A stretch of 64,000 nt of DNA, from contig DKFJ01000008.1 of assembly GCA_002452335.1 (NCBI GenBank), positions 1 to 64,000 of the forward strand, read 5' to 3'. This stretch comes from Deferribacteraceae bacterium UBA6799. Lineage in GTDB: Bacteria; Chrysiogenota; Deferribacteres; Deferribacterales; Geovibrionaceae. The notes under the pieces were generated by a model. The model was given only the letters and a program-made list of their open reading frames with translations. It did no database searches and was not told the DNA's origin. Shown here piece by piece: positions 33,506 through 40,625 of the stretch. A program made the translations under genes and the position numbers. How positions within the stretch are numbered: position 1 is the first letter of the stretch; the number at the start of each line of letters is the position of its first letter.

Positions 33506-34978
33506 TTGGTTTTCAGCTCAGTAGAATTTCTTTTTCTTTTCCTGCCCGTTGTCCTCCTTATATATTTTACCCTGGGTAAAGGCATCAGAAATATTTTCCT
33601 GACATTTGCCAGCCTCTGCTTTTATTTCTGGGGCGAAAATTATCTCATATGGATAATGCTTTTAAGCACAGCTATCGACTATACCAGCGGTCTGATAATT
33701 TCAGATGGAATCAGAAACAAACCAAGCCAGCTCGACCCTGAGGCAAAAAGAACAAAAAAACAAAAAATGGGTCTCATATTGAGCCTGATCTCCAACCTTG
33801 CCCTTCTGGGCTATTTTAAATATTCTAACTTCTTCGTGGAAAGTTTCGTAGGGACATATGGTTTTTTAGGTCTGGATACTGAGGCTCTGAGATCTTTCGG
33901 ACATGTTGCTCTGCCTCTTGGCATTAGTTTTTATACTTTTCAGTCCATGTCATACACCATTGATGTTTATATGGGACAAGTAAAAGCCACACGGAATTTC
34001 ATCAATTTCGCCTGCTATGTGACTCTTTTCCCTCAGCTAGTGGCAGGACCTATTGTCAGATACAGAGATATTGAATTCCAGCTCAGGAACCACACCGTCA
34101 CAATGAATGAGTTTTCGGCAGGTGTTCTCCGGTTTGTTCTGGGACTGATTAAAAAAGTTATAATAGCTAACTCTGTGGCACAGGTGGCAGATGCTGTTTT
34201 TTCAATGCCGGACAGCGAGATAGGATTCGCAATGGCATGGCTGGGCGTTCTGGCGTATACAATACAGATATATTTCGATTTTTCCGGTTATTCCGACATG
34301 GCGATAGGTCTGGGGCAAATGTTCGGATTCAGATTTCTGGAAAATTTCAACTACCCCTATATCGCTACATCCATTCAGGATTTCTGGCGCAGGTGGCATA
34401 TTTCGCTTTCCACATGGTGGAGAGACTATCTGTATATACCGCTGGGCGGCAGTAAATGTTCTTCCGCCAGAACCTATTTCAACCTGATCATCGTTTTTTT
34501 TCTGTGTGGTCTGTGGCACGGAGCAAGCTGGACGTTTGCTGTCTGGGGGCTTTATCAGGGATTCTTTCTTATAATTGAGAGAGCCGGCTTCAGTAATATT
34601 TTAAAGAAGCTTCCGATAGCCATGCGTCATGTATACGCCATTATCATATTTATGTTCGGATGGGTCATCTTCCGCGCGGAGACTTTTCATCAGGCGCTTA
34701 TATTTTCGAAAGCGATGCTGGGACTTAACGGAAACAGTTTTCACCTTTTCAAAGACTTCAACAACTATAATATCGGCATGATAGCGCTGGGAGTTCTGTT
34801 CTCTGCCCCGGTTTATCCTAAGATGGCAGAGATGTACGGAATAGTAAGAAGCCGGCACAGCAATATCTGGACTCTGGCAGATATCACGGGATACGCTGTG
34901 ATCTTCATTCTTTTCCTCTTCTGCATCCTGAATCTTTCCGCAGGCACATATAATCCGTTTATTTATTATAGGTTTTAA
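33506..34978 (+). CDS. MBOAT-family O-acyltransferase (AlgI-like)
   Basis: The 490-residue polytopic membrane protein belongs to the MBOAT family, AlgI/DltB/PatA branch, which passes acetyl groups across the inner membrane for O-acetylation of polysaccharides. The family N-terminus VFSSVEFLFLFLP, the motif FWRRWHISLSTWWRDY near 296 and the catalytic-His segment CGLWHGASWTF near 334 are present. I choose a TTG start at 33506: GGGAGGA lies seven bases upstream, and AlgI proteins begin MVFSS; the open frame continues a little upstream. Three bases separate it from an AlgJ-like gene. The polysaccharide acetylated is unknown; no alginate genes are in view. Confidence 0.93.
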   Translation: MVFSSVEFLFLFLPVVLLIYFTLGKGIRNIFLTFASLCFYFWGENYLIWIMLLSTAIDYTSGLIISDGIRNKPSQLDPEAKRTKKQKMGLILSLISNLALLGYFKYSNFFVESFVGTYGFLGLDTEALRSFGHVALPLGISFYTFQSMSYTIDVYMGQVKATRNFINFACYVTLFPQLVAGPIVRYRDIEFQLRNHTVTMNEFSAGVLRFVLGLIKKVIIANSVAQVADAVFSMPDSEIGFAMAWLGVLAYTIQIYFDFSGYSDMAIGLGQMFGFRFLENFNYPYIATSIQDFWRRWHISLSTWWRDYLYIPLGGSKCSSARTYFNLIIVFFLCGLWHGASWTFAVWGLYQGFFLIIERAGFSNILKKLPIAMRHVYAIIIFMFGWVIFRAETFHQALIFSKAMLGLNGNSFHLFKDFNNYNIGMIALGVLFSAPVYPKMAEMYGIVRSRHSNIWTLADITGYAVIFILFLFCILNLSAGTYNPFIYYRF

Positions 34979-34980
34979 AA

Positions 34981-36099
34981 ATGAAAACCAGAAAGATTTT
35001 TTCAATCATTATTATTCTGACACTTTTCATCCCAGGACTGGGCATGCTCACAGGATTCGGCGACAATGCGGACTCCTTCCGCAGACACGAAAACAGAAAC
35101 AAAAGCCGACTTGAATATGTATCACCGGATAAAATTCCAGAAAATATTACATCATGGTTCAGAGACAGTTATGGTTTCAGGAGTATGATGATTCGGCAAT
35201 ATTCCGGAATGATGAGAAAACTAATCCCTGTTAATAATTCAGATAAATGCGTTCTGGGTAAGGATGGACGCTTATTTCTGGGCAATTCGGATGAAGCTGT
35301 CATTGATGGATTTCAGAACAAAATTTTTTACAGCAGCAGCGACATCGATCACCTTGTTAAAAGATTTTCTGAGCGCAGGAGGCTCGCGGAAGATATTGGA
35401 GCCGATTATTTTGTTATTTTCGCTCCGAATAAACACTCGGTCTATCCCGAATTTCTGCCTGACTATATCTTACAAGGCATACAAAAAAGCGGAAACCTCT
35501 TTGATGACACTGCGAAATCACTAGTTGAGAAAGGTATCAATGTGACTAACATGAAACACTTTTTCGAAAAAGAATACACCAAAGAACACGAGCTCCTTTA
35601 TCATAAAACAGACACCCACTGGTCGGCACTGGGCGCTTATTTCGGATACCAAAGACTAATGGAGAACATCCGGAGCAGGCATCCCGAAATCAGAGTAATG
35701 GAAATGCCCGTTTTTAAAAAATCCTCTAACAAAGAAGGGTATGATCTTGTGGATATTTGCGGTTTTCAGGGACAGGATCAGGATGACTTTAAAATGAATT
35801 ATTCCCTACCCATGAAGAATATAACAACCACAGAAAGCCTGCTCGACAATAAGATCCAAGTATTTGAAAACCCGGACGCTCTGAACAGCATAACCGTGAT
35901 GATCATGCGTGATTCTTTCGGCATAGGACTGCGTCCTTATCTGCTGTTTACTTTTAAAAGACTGGTATTCATACACCATGTAGCGGAAAGTAAACCGGGA
36001 GCGGACTACAAAAGCCTGACTATGAAATACAAACCTGATATCGTGATAGATGAGTATGTGGAAAGAATGGTAAATACTATGCTTTATGAAGAGCAATAA
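34981..36099 (+). CDS. AlgJ/AlgX-like SGNH acetyltransferase
   Basis: The 372-residue protein has one N-terminal membrane anchor (about 6-24) and a periplasmic SGNH-like domain of the AlgJ/AlgX type. Expected catalytic parts are visible: the Asp-x-His pair in TDTHWSALGAYF near 213-224 and the nucleophile Ser in MRDSFGIGL near 312. It would accept acetyl groups from the adjacent AlgI-like MBOAT protein and place them on an exported glycan. Start ATG lies three bases after the algI stop. Codon use in both genes is more AT-rich than in the surrounding region, compatible with acquisition as a cassette. Confidence 0.9.
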   Translation: MKTRKIFSIIIILTLFIPGLGMLTGFGDNADSFRRHENRNKSRLEYVSPDKIPENITSWFRDSYGFRSMMIRQYSGMMRKLIPVNNSDKCVLGKDGRLFLGNSDEAVIDGFQNKIFYSSSDIDHLVKRFSERRRLAEDIGADYFVIFAPNKHSVYPEFLPDYILQGIQKSGNLFDDTAKSLVEKGINVTNMKHFFEKEYTKEHELLYHKTDTHWSALGAYFGYQRLMENIRSRHPEIRVMEMPVFKKSSNKEGYDLVDICGFQGQDQDDFKMNYSLPMKNITTTESLLDNKIQVFENPDALNSITVMIMRDSFGIGLRPYLLFTFKRLVFIHHVAESKPGADYKSLTMKYKPDIVIDEYVERMVNTMLYEEQ

Positions 36100-36126
36100 A
36101 AAAGCCCCGCAAAAGCGGGGCTTTTT
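36100..36126 (+). terminator. Intrinsic terminator after the algJ-like gene
   Basis: AAAGCCCCGC, loop AAAA, GCGGGGCTTT then T residues. It also stops readthrough into the convergent tRNA gene. Confidence 0.93.
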
Positions 36127-36133
36127 AATTTAA

Positions 36134-36206
36134 CTCCCTGAGTAGGACTTGAACCTACAACCTATTGATTAACAGTCAATTGCTCTGCCGATTGAGCTAT
36201 CAGGGA
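36134..36206 (-). tRNA. tRNA-Asn (GTT)
   Basis: The minus strand folds as a 73-base tRNA: acceptor TCCCTGA/TCAGGGA with discriminator G, D-arm AGCTCAATCGGCAGAGC, anticodon loop CTGTTAA (anticodon GTT at 36171..36173), and the T-arm with GGTTCAAGTCC. CCA is not encoded. A consensus promoter lies directly upstream. Confidence 0.96.
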
Positions 36207-36220
36207 TTGTCGAGGGGGAG

Positions 36221-36249
36221 AATATATCAATATCCTCTCCCTTTGTCAA
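36221..36249 (-). promoter_or_regulatory. Promoter of tRNA-Asn
   Basis: On the minus strand TTGACA (36244..36249), 17-base spacer, TATATT (36221..36226). It is followed by CTCCCCCTCG and then the tRNA. Confidence 0.85.
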
Positions 36250-36274
36250 CTACTTATCATAAAATTTTCTAAAA

Positions 36275-36778
36275 TTATTTTTCGAGAGAAAACTCCATCG
36301 CATCAAACCAGAAACCGTCCTCCTGCATGAAATCGAGTTCGGCTTTTATAATGGCATAATGCTTCTGTTCCACATCGGCAAGTTTTTGAAAAAACGCTTT
36401 CAGCTCAGGATCTTCAGCCTTTTCCGCCTCGTCCAGATAAAACTTGCTCGCCTTTTCCTCATGTATCAGAGCCACCTTAAGAGCATCTGCGTCTGACACA
36501 TCGGCCTTTTCGCCTTTTTTGATGTCTTTCAGATCAGGCATGAACTTGGCCAGCCGGCTTTTGGGAACGTTCACAGAAGTGATCTTTTCGCCTTTCAGCG
36601 CCTTTTCCATAAACTGTTCTATCAGTTCCATATGATCTATCTCATCAAGGGCGAGCTGGATAAACATATTTTTTCCATTCTCATACTTAGTAGCCTTGGC
36701 ATACTTCAGGTAATTCTTCATACCCTCTTTCTCTGCCTCATGAGCGGTTTTGAGAGCTTTTTGCATACTAATGCTCAT
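36275..36778 (-). CDS. Ferritin-like diiron (rubrerythrin-type) protein
   Basis: The 167-residue protein is a four-helix ferritin-like domain with two ExxH-type iron-binding segments, LDEIDHMELIEQF near 44 and LADVEQKHYAIIKAEL near 135, plus the helix-1 Glu in AEKEGMKNYL and helix-3 Glu in LIHEEKASKFYL. It lacks the rubredoxin-like domain of full rubrerythrins. Such proteins act in peroxide or iron handling in anaerobes. The ATG at 36778 has GGAGG at ideal distance; the open frame upstream is not coding-like. It stands alone, upstream of tRNA-Asn. Confidence 0.9.
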   Translation of the reverse strand: MSISMQKALKTAHEAEKEGMKNYLKYAKATKYENGKNMFIQLALDEIDHMELIEQFMEKALKGEKITSVNVPKSRLAKFMPDLKDIKKGEKADVSDADALKVALIHEEKASKFYLDEAEKAEDPELKAFFQKLADVEQKHYAIIKAELDFMQEDGFWFDAMEFSLEK

Positions 36779-36895
36779 AACTGCCTCCAATTTTTTTGTG
36801 TCAATCGATGTACTATTATAACATTTATCTTTTAAAAACAAAGTCAAGTAAGTATAATAGGGTACTTTTGCCTTTTCTACTTGGGAGGTATTTTA

Positions 36896-38206
36896 ATGAA
36901 TCCATTAGCTAAAGAGCTTAACGAACAGATCGCAAAAGACAGCCCCGTCGTTCTGGAGATGCTCTCCGACCTCGGGAAGAACCTATTTATGCCTAAAGGC
37001 ATTATTACGCAGTCCGCTGAAGCAAAAGAGAAGGCGCATAAATTCAACGTGACTATCGGTATCGCCACAGATAAAAAAGGTCCTATGTACCTTGACAGCG
37101 TATACAAATATTTCAACGACATGACGCCGTCCGACCTTTTCACCTATGCTCCCTCATCCGGTAAACCCGAGCTGAGAAAACGCTGGGCTGAAAAGATCCT
37201 GAAAGACTGTCCCTCTCTGACAGGCAAAACACTGAGCCTGCCGGTGGTGACAAACGCCCTGACACACGGACTTAAACTTGTGGGCGATATGTTCCTGGAA
37301 AAGGGCGACACTCTTGTTCTGCCCGATATGTTCTGGGGCAACTACCGCCTGACATACGCTACAATAGGCGGAGCTGAGATCTCAACTTTCAAGACATTCA
37401 ACGATAACGGCGGATACAATGTCGACGCACTGCTGGAAAAATGCCGCGAGGTTGCCAGAATTAAAGGAAAAGTTATGGTTATCCTTAACTTCCCCAACAA
37501 CCCCTCCGGCTACGCTCCCACAACAGCAGAAGCCAAAGCGATAGCTGACGGGCTCACAGCCATAGCAGAATCAGGATTCAAAGTCATCGTCGTTTGTGAC
37601 GACGCATACTTCGGTCTTTTCTACGAAGATGATATCTATCCCGAATCACTCTTCAGCCTGCTGGTGGACAGAAGCAAAAACCTGCTCCCCATCAGACTGG
37701 ACGGAGCTACAAAAGAACACTTCGTATGGGGATTCCGTGTGGGATTCGTGACATTCGGACAGACAGCCGGCGGAGACCAGAAAGCAATGATGACCGCTCT
37801 GGAGAAAAAGCTGACAGGTCTGATCAGAGGCACAATATCCAACTGTCCTCACAACTCTCAGTCTATCATCTTGAAGGCTCTGAACGATCCTAAATTCGAC
37901 GAGCAGAGAGCAGAGAAGGTAAAAATAATGAAAGGACGCGCCAGGAGCTTCAAAAAAGTTCTGGCAGAGAACGATTTTTCAGATGAGTTCACTCCCTATC
38001 CTTTCAACTCAGGCTACTTCATGTGTCTGAAACTGAAAAATCTGGACGCTGAGCAGCTCCGTGTGTATCTGCTGGATAAATACGGCATAGGCACCATCTC
38101 CTCAGGCAGCACAGACCTGCGTCTGGCTTTCTCCTGTCTGGATGAGGCGGACACTCCCGAACTGTTTAAATACATTTATCAGGCTTGTAAAGAGCTTCAT
38201 AAATAA
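36896..38206 (+). CDS. PLP-dependent class I/II aminotransferase
   Basis: The 436-residue protein shows class I/II aminotransferase features: TYAPSSGKPELRKRWAE near 88 (the substrate-side strand), NALTHGLKLVGDMFLEKGD near 125 for cofactor phosphate binding, NFPNNPSGYAPT near 200, VVCDDAYFGLF near 232 and the Schiff-base Lys in RLDGATKEHFVWGFRVGF (Lys272). The product's substrate is not obvious, perhaps an aromatic or branched amino acid. The ATG at 36896 follows GGGAGGT closely; an in-frame TTG 15 bases upstream is inside that site. A terminator follows. Confidence 0.9.
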   Translation: MNPLAKELNEQIAKDSPVVLEMLSDLGKNLFMPKGIITQSAEAKEKAHKFNVTIGIATDKKGPMYLDSVYKYFNDMTPSDLFTYAPSSGKPELRKRWAEKILKDCPSLTGKTLSLPVVTNALTHGLKLVGDMFLEKGDTLVLPDMFWGNYRLTYATIGGAEISTFKTFNDNGGYNVDALLEKCREVARIKGKVMVILNFPNNPSGYAPTTAEAKAIADGLTAIAESGFKVIVVCDDAYFGLFYEDDIYPESLFSLLVDRSKNLLPIRLDGATKEHFVWGFRVGFVTFGQTAGGDQKAMMTALEKKLTGLIRGTISNCPHNSQSIILKALNDPKFDEQRAEKVKIMKGRARSFKKVLAENDFSDEFTPYPFNSGYFMCLKLKNLDAEQLRVYLLDKYGIGTISSGSTDLRLAFSCLDEADTPELFKYIYQACKELHK

Positions 38207-38225
38207 TTTTCCGGTTAGAATGAAT

Positions 38226-38264
38226 GGGCGTAACTGGGCTTTTTGTCCTTTTACGCCCTTTTTT
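38226..38264 (+). terminator. Intrinsic terminator after the aminotransferase
   Basis: GGGCGTAA pairs with TTACGCCC around a 17-base loop, followed by six T residues. It lies directly before the selD ribosome site. Confidence 0.75.
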
Positions 38265-38280
38265 ATTTTGAGGAGAACTG

Positions 38281-39315
38281 ATGGACAAAAAACGTCTGAC
38301 AGCCTACGCAAAAGCCGCGGGCTGAGCCGCTAAGATGGGTCCGGGCGACCTGTCGGCAGTACTTAATGGTCTGAAGCTCTACCGCCCCGAAAAGCTCCTT
38401 GTGGGGTTCGAAACAGGAGACGATGCCGCTGTGCTCGATATCGGCGAATCAGGCTATCTTGTTCAGACGGTTGACTTTATCACCCCTGTGGTTGACGATG
38501 CTTATACATTTGGGCGCATATCCGCCCTGAACTCTATGAGCGATGTCTATGCCATGGGGGGGGTACCGGTTTCCGCTCTCAGCGTCTTTTCATACAGCTG
38601 TTCCGTGGACAAGGACGACATCAGAGCAATGATGCAGGGAGCCGGTGACGAATTTGCCGCTGTAAACTGCTCTCTGTGCGGAGGACATACTGTGGATGAT
38701 GCTGAGATAAAGCTGGGCTTCTCAGTCACAGGTATTATCAAGGATAAGAAATTCTACCGAAATGTCGGTCTGCGTCAGGGCGATCTGATGATCTACACTA
38801 AAAAGCTGGGCATAGGGCTCATCACCACAGCCATCAAAGCGGGACTGTGCAATGACGAATACGCCGCAGAAGTAATAAAAACCATGACTCTCAGCAACAA
38901 AAACGCCGCAGGTATTCTGCGCCAGTTTGACGTATCCGCATGCACAGACGTGACTGGCTTCGGTCTGGCGGGACACGGAAACGAGATGGCTTCCGGCTCA
39001 GGCGTTACTGTGGAGTTTTTTACCGACAAAATACATATTCAGAACGGAGCTAAGGAATTTGCTTCACAGTTCATCATCCCCGCGGGCGCCTATTCAAACA
39101 TGGAATTCGTTAAGGATCAGTGCGTTTTTGAACAGACCTCCGACAACAGCCACATGGTGCTTTTTGATCCTCAGACATCCGGCGGGCTGCTAATCGGCGT
39201 GGCGGAAAAGGACGCCGAAGCTATGGTCAGAGTCCTGAAATCGGTGGGATACGAAGACACAGACATTATCGGGCGTGTCACAGAAAAGTCTGACTTCTCC
39301 GTGATATTTAATTGA
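38281..39315 (+). CDS. selD: Selenophosphate synthetase, selenoprotein with in-frame UGA
   Basis: SelD makes selenophosphate from selenide and ATP for selenocysteine and selenouridine synthesis. The gene begins at ATG 38281 (GAGGAG eight bases upstream) and reads MDKKRLTAYAKAAG, then TGA (38323..38325), then AAKMGPGDL. The TGA sits where the catalytic Cys/Sec of SelD belongs, with Lys18 in the expected +3 place (E. coli Cys17/Lys20). The protein is 344 residues with Sec15. The ATP-binding ETGDDAAVL near 45, CGGHTVDDAEIK near 131 and TGFGLAGH near 223 are all intact. Starting at 38335 would remove the catalytic residue and is wrong. Confidence 0.95.
38337..38351 (+). promoter_or_regulatory. 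SECIS-like hairpin after the selD UGA
   Basis: GGGTC pairs with GACCT (one G-T pair) around the loop CGGGC; the loop starts 16 bases after the UGA and contains G residues, as expected for a bacterial SelB-binding element. The stem is short, and other foldings are possible. Confidence 0.5.
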
Positions 39316-39360
39316 CCTTGAAGGACAAAACTGTTAAATTTCTGGACGGTTTATAAAACT

Positions 39361-39448
39361 GCCTGGGTGGCTCATTTGATGTAGCGCAAGCGGATTTCCT
39401 CCTTCAGGAGTGGCGAACGCAGTTCGGCATCAAATCCCTCGGGATTTT
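39361..39448 (+). pseudogene. Decayed tRNA-Leu-like copy interrupted by a hairpin element
   Basis: The first 11 bases (GCCTGGGTGGC) and the last 16 (AAATCCCTCGGGATTT) are identical to parts of the intact tRNA-Leu 120 bases downstream. Between them, the D-arm and half the anticodon arm are replaced by about 60 bases whose ends form ATTTGATG/CATCAAAT, with an inner CTCC/GGAG stem. It cannot fold as a tRNA. Confidence 0.6.
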
Positions 39449-39486
39449 TATATTGCATCCAAGATGTTATAATTTCAAATAATTTT

Positions 39487-39571
39487 GCCTGGGTGGCGGA
39501 ATTGGTAGACGCAAGGGATTTAAAATCCCTCGGGATTTACTCCTGTACGGGTTCGATTCCCGTCCTAGGCA
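39487..39571 (+). tRNA. tRNA-Leu (TAA)
   Basis: An 85-base class II tRNA: acceptor GCCTGGG/CCTAGGC (one G-T pair), D-arm GGCGGAATTGGTAGACGC, anticodon stem AGGGA/TCCCT with loop TTTAAAA (anticodon TAA, 39521..39523), a long variable arm (CTCGGGATTTACTCCTG region), T-loop GTTCGATTCC, discriminator A. CCA is not encoded. A terminator follows. Confidence 0.96.
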
Positions 39572-39581
39572 TTAATAAATA

Positions 39582-39608
39582 AAAGCATCCTTCACGGATG
39601 CTTTTTTT
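39582..39608 (+). terminator. Intrinsic terminator of tRNA-Leu
   Basis: AAAGCATCC, loop TTCAC, GGATGCTTT then a T-run. Confidence 0.92.
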
Positions 39609-39723
39609 ATTTTCTCATCATTCCTACCATTTTTTGCATATTGGTAAATTACACTTTCGTGCGATATTTTTTCAGGTTAAAATTATTCTGTACACTAATT
39701 ATTGTTATCGATATGGAGGAAAC

Positions 39724-40530
39724 ATGAAGAAATTAGTCTTGCTCGTTGTCATGCTGCTGGCGCTGGCGGTATCTGCCCACGCCAAAAAGAACCCCTGGGA
39801 TCAGAACATGCCTATAAAAGAGGGTGCGGTATTTTACAGCATTTCCGGAACAGAAAAAGGAACAAAAGAGCTATATATCCGTGATTACGGAAGATACACA
39901 GCTATATACGAAAAAACCGCTATGAAAGTAATGGGCACCACCCATAACAGAAACACCATCACAATAGCCGATCCCGATTGGGTCTACAGCATAGATCTGG
40001 TGGAAGGCACAGCGGTAAAAACGATCAACCCCGTTAAATGCATGATAGAAGAGTTCAACAAGCTCTCATCTTCCGACAAGAAAAAAGCCATGGCAAACGC
40101 TGAAAAGATGGGGCTCGCAGCCATGAAAGACATGAACGGAAAAGTGACAAAAAACGCCGCCACCATTCTGGGGTTCAAATGTGATAAAGCGGAAATGATG
40201 GGTGTGACAACCTATATAGCCTCCGGATCAGGGCTGGAGCTGAAATCTACAGCCAACCTGATGGGAGTCAAATCCGAAACAACCGCTACAAAGGTTGATA
40301 AAGGCTCCGTTTCATCAGATAAATTCAAAGTGCCTTCTAAATATAAAGTGACATATGATAAAAGAACCGACCAGATGATCAGAGACAACGCAAAAATGAG
40401 TGTCGCCATGCTGGTGAGCGGAGAAACACCCACAGCGGGATTCACCGCGCCGAAATCTCAGGACGGCGGTCAGCAGATGCCGTCTGAAGCAGAGATGAAA
40501 AAAATGATGAAAATGTTCGGCGGTCAATAG
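39724..40530 (+). CDS. Exported protein of unknown function
   Basis: The 268-residue product has a signal peptide (1-20, ending SAHAK) and a periplasmic or surface domain. The region from about 30 to 215 alternates strands such as ELYIRDYGRYTAIYEKTAMK and shows ILGFKCDKAEMMGVTTYI near 143, reminiscent of periplasmic proteins that report on bound small molecules, but I cannot name a family with confidence. The tail is Met/Lys-rich (SEAEMKKMMKMFGGQ). The ATG at 39724 has GGAGG six bases upstream; the frame is open further upstream but overlaps the tRNA-Leu terminator. A palindromic repeat follows the stop. Confidence 0.85.
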   Translation: MKKLVLLVVMLLALAVSAHAKKNPWDQNMPIKEGAVFYSISGTEKGTKELYIRDYGRYTAIYEKTAMKVMGTTHNRNTITIADPDWVYSIDLVEGTAVKTINPVKCMIEEFNKLSSSDKKKAMANAEKMGLAAMKDMNGKVTKNAATILGFKCDKAEMMGVTTYIASGSGLELKSTANLMGVKSETTATKVDKGSVSSDKFKVPSKYKVTYDKRTDQMIRDNAKMSVAMLVSGETPTAGFTAPKSQDGGQQMPSEAEMKKMMKMFGGQ

Positions 40531-40536
40531 ATTTAG

Positions 40537-40611
40537 TGAGATTGCCGCGTCGCGTTGCTCCTCGCAATGACGTCACTGCGAGGAAGCCTTCAGGCTGACG
40601 TGGCAGTCTCA
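40537..40611. repeat. Palindromic intergenic repeat, copy 1
   Basis: The ends TGAGATTGCCGCGTC and GACGTGGCAGTCTCA are near-perfect inverted repeats, with TGCTCCTCGCAATGACGTCA and CACTGCGAGGAAGCC inside. It resembles the copy at 51585..51667 (CATTGCGAGGAACAGCGTGA, GTCGCAATCTC) and the widespread class of 'TTGCGAGGA...GACGTGGCAATCT' intergenic elements. Confidence 0.75.
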
Positions 40612-40625
40612 TACTTAATAGTGTA

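Noticed and set aside
38335..39315. selD starting at the ATG at 38335
   Set aside because: This would drop the catalytic segment and has no ribosome site; the UGA-containing start at 38281 is far better supported.
39361..39448. tRNA-Sec (selC)
   Set aside because: It has the tRNA-Leu ends, cannot form an eight-base acceptor or a TCA anticodon loop, and lacks a T-arm.
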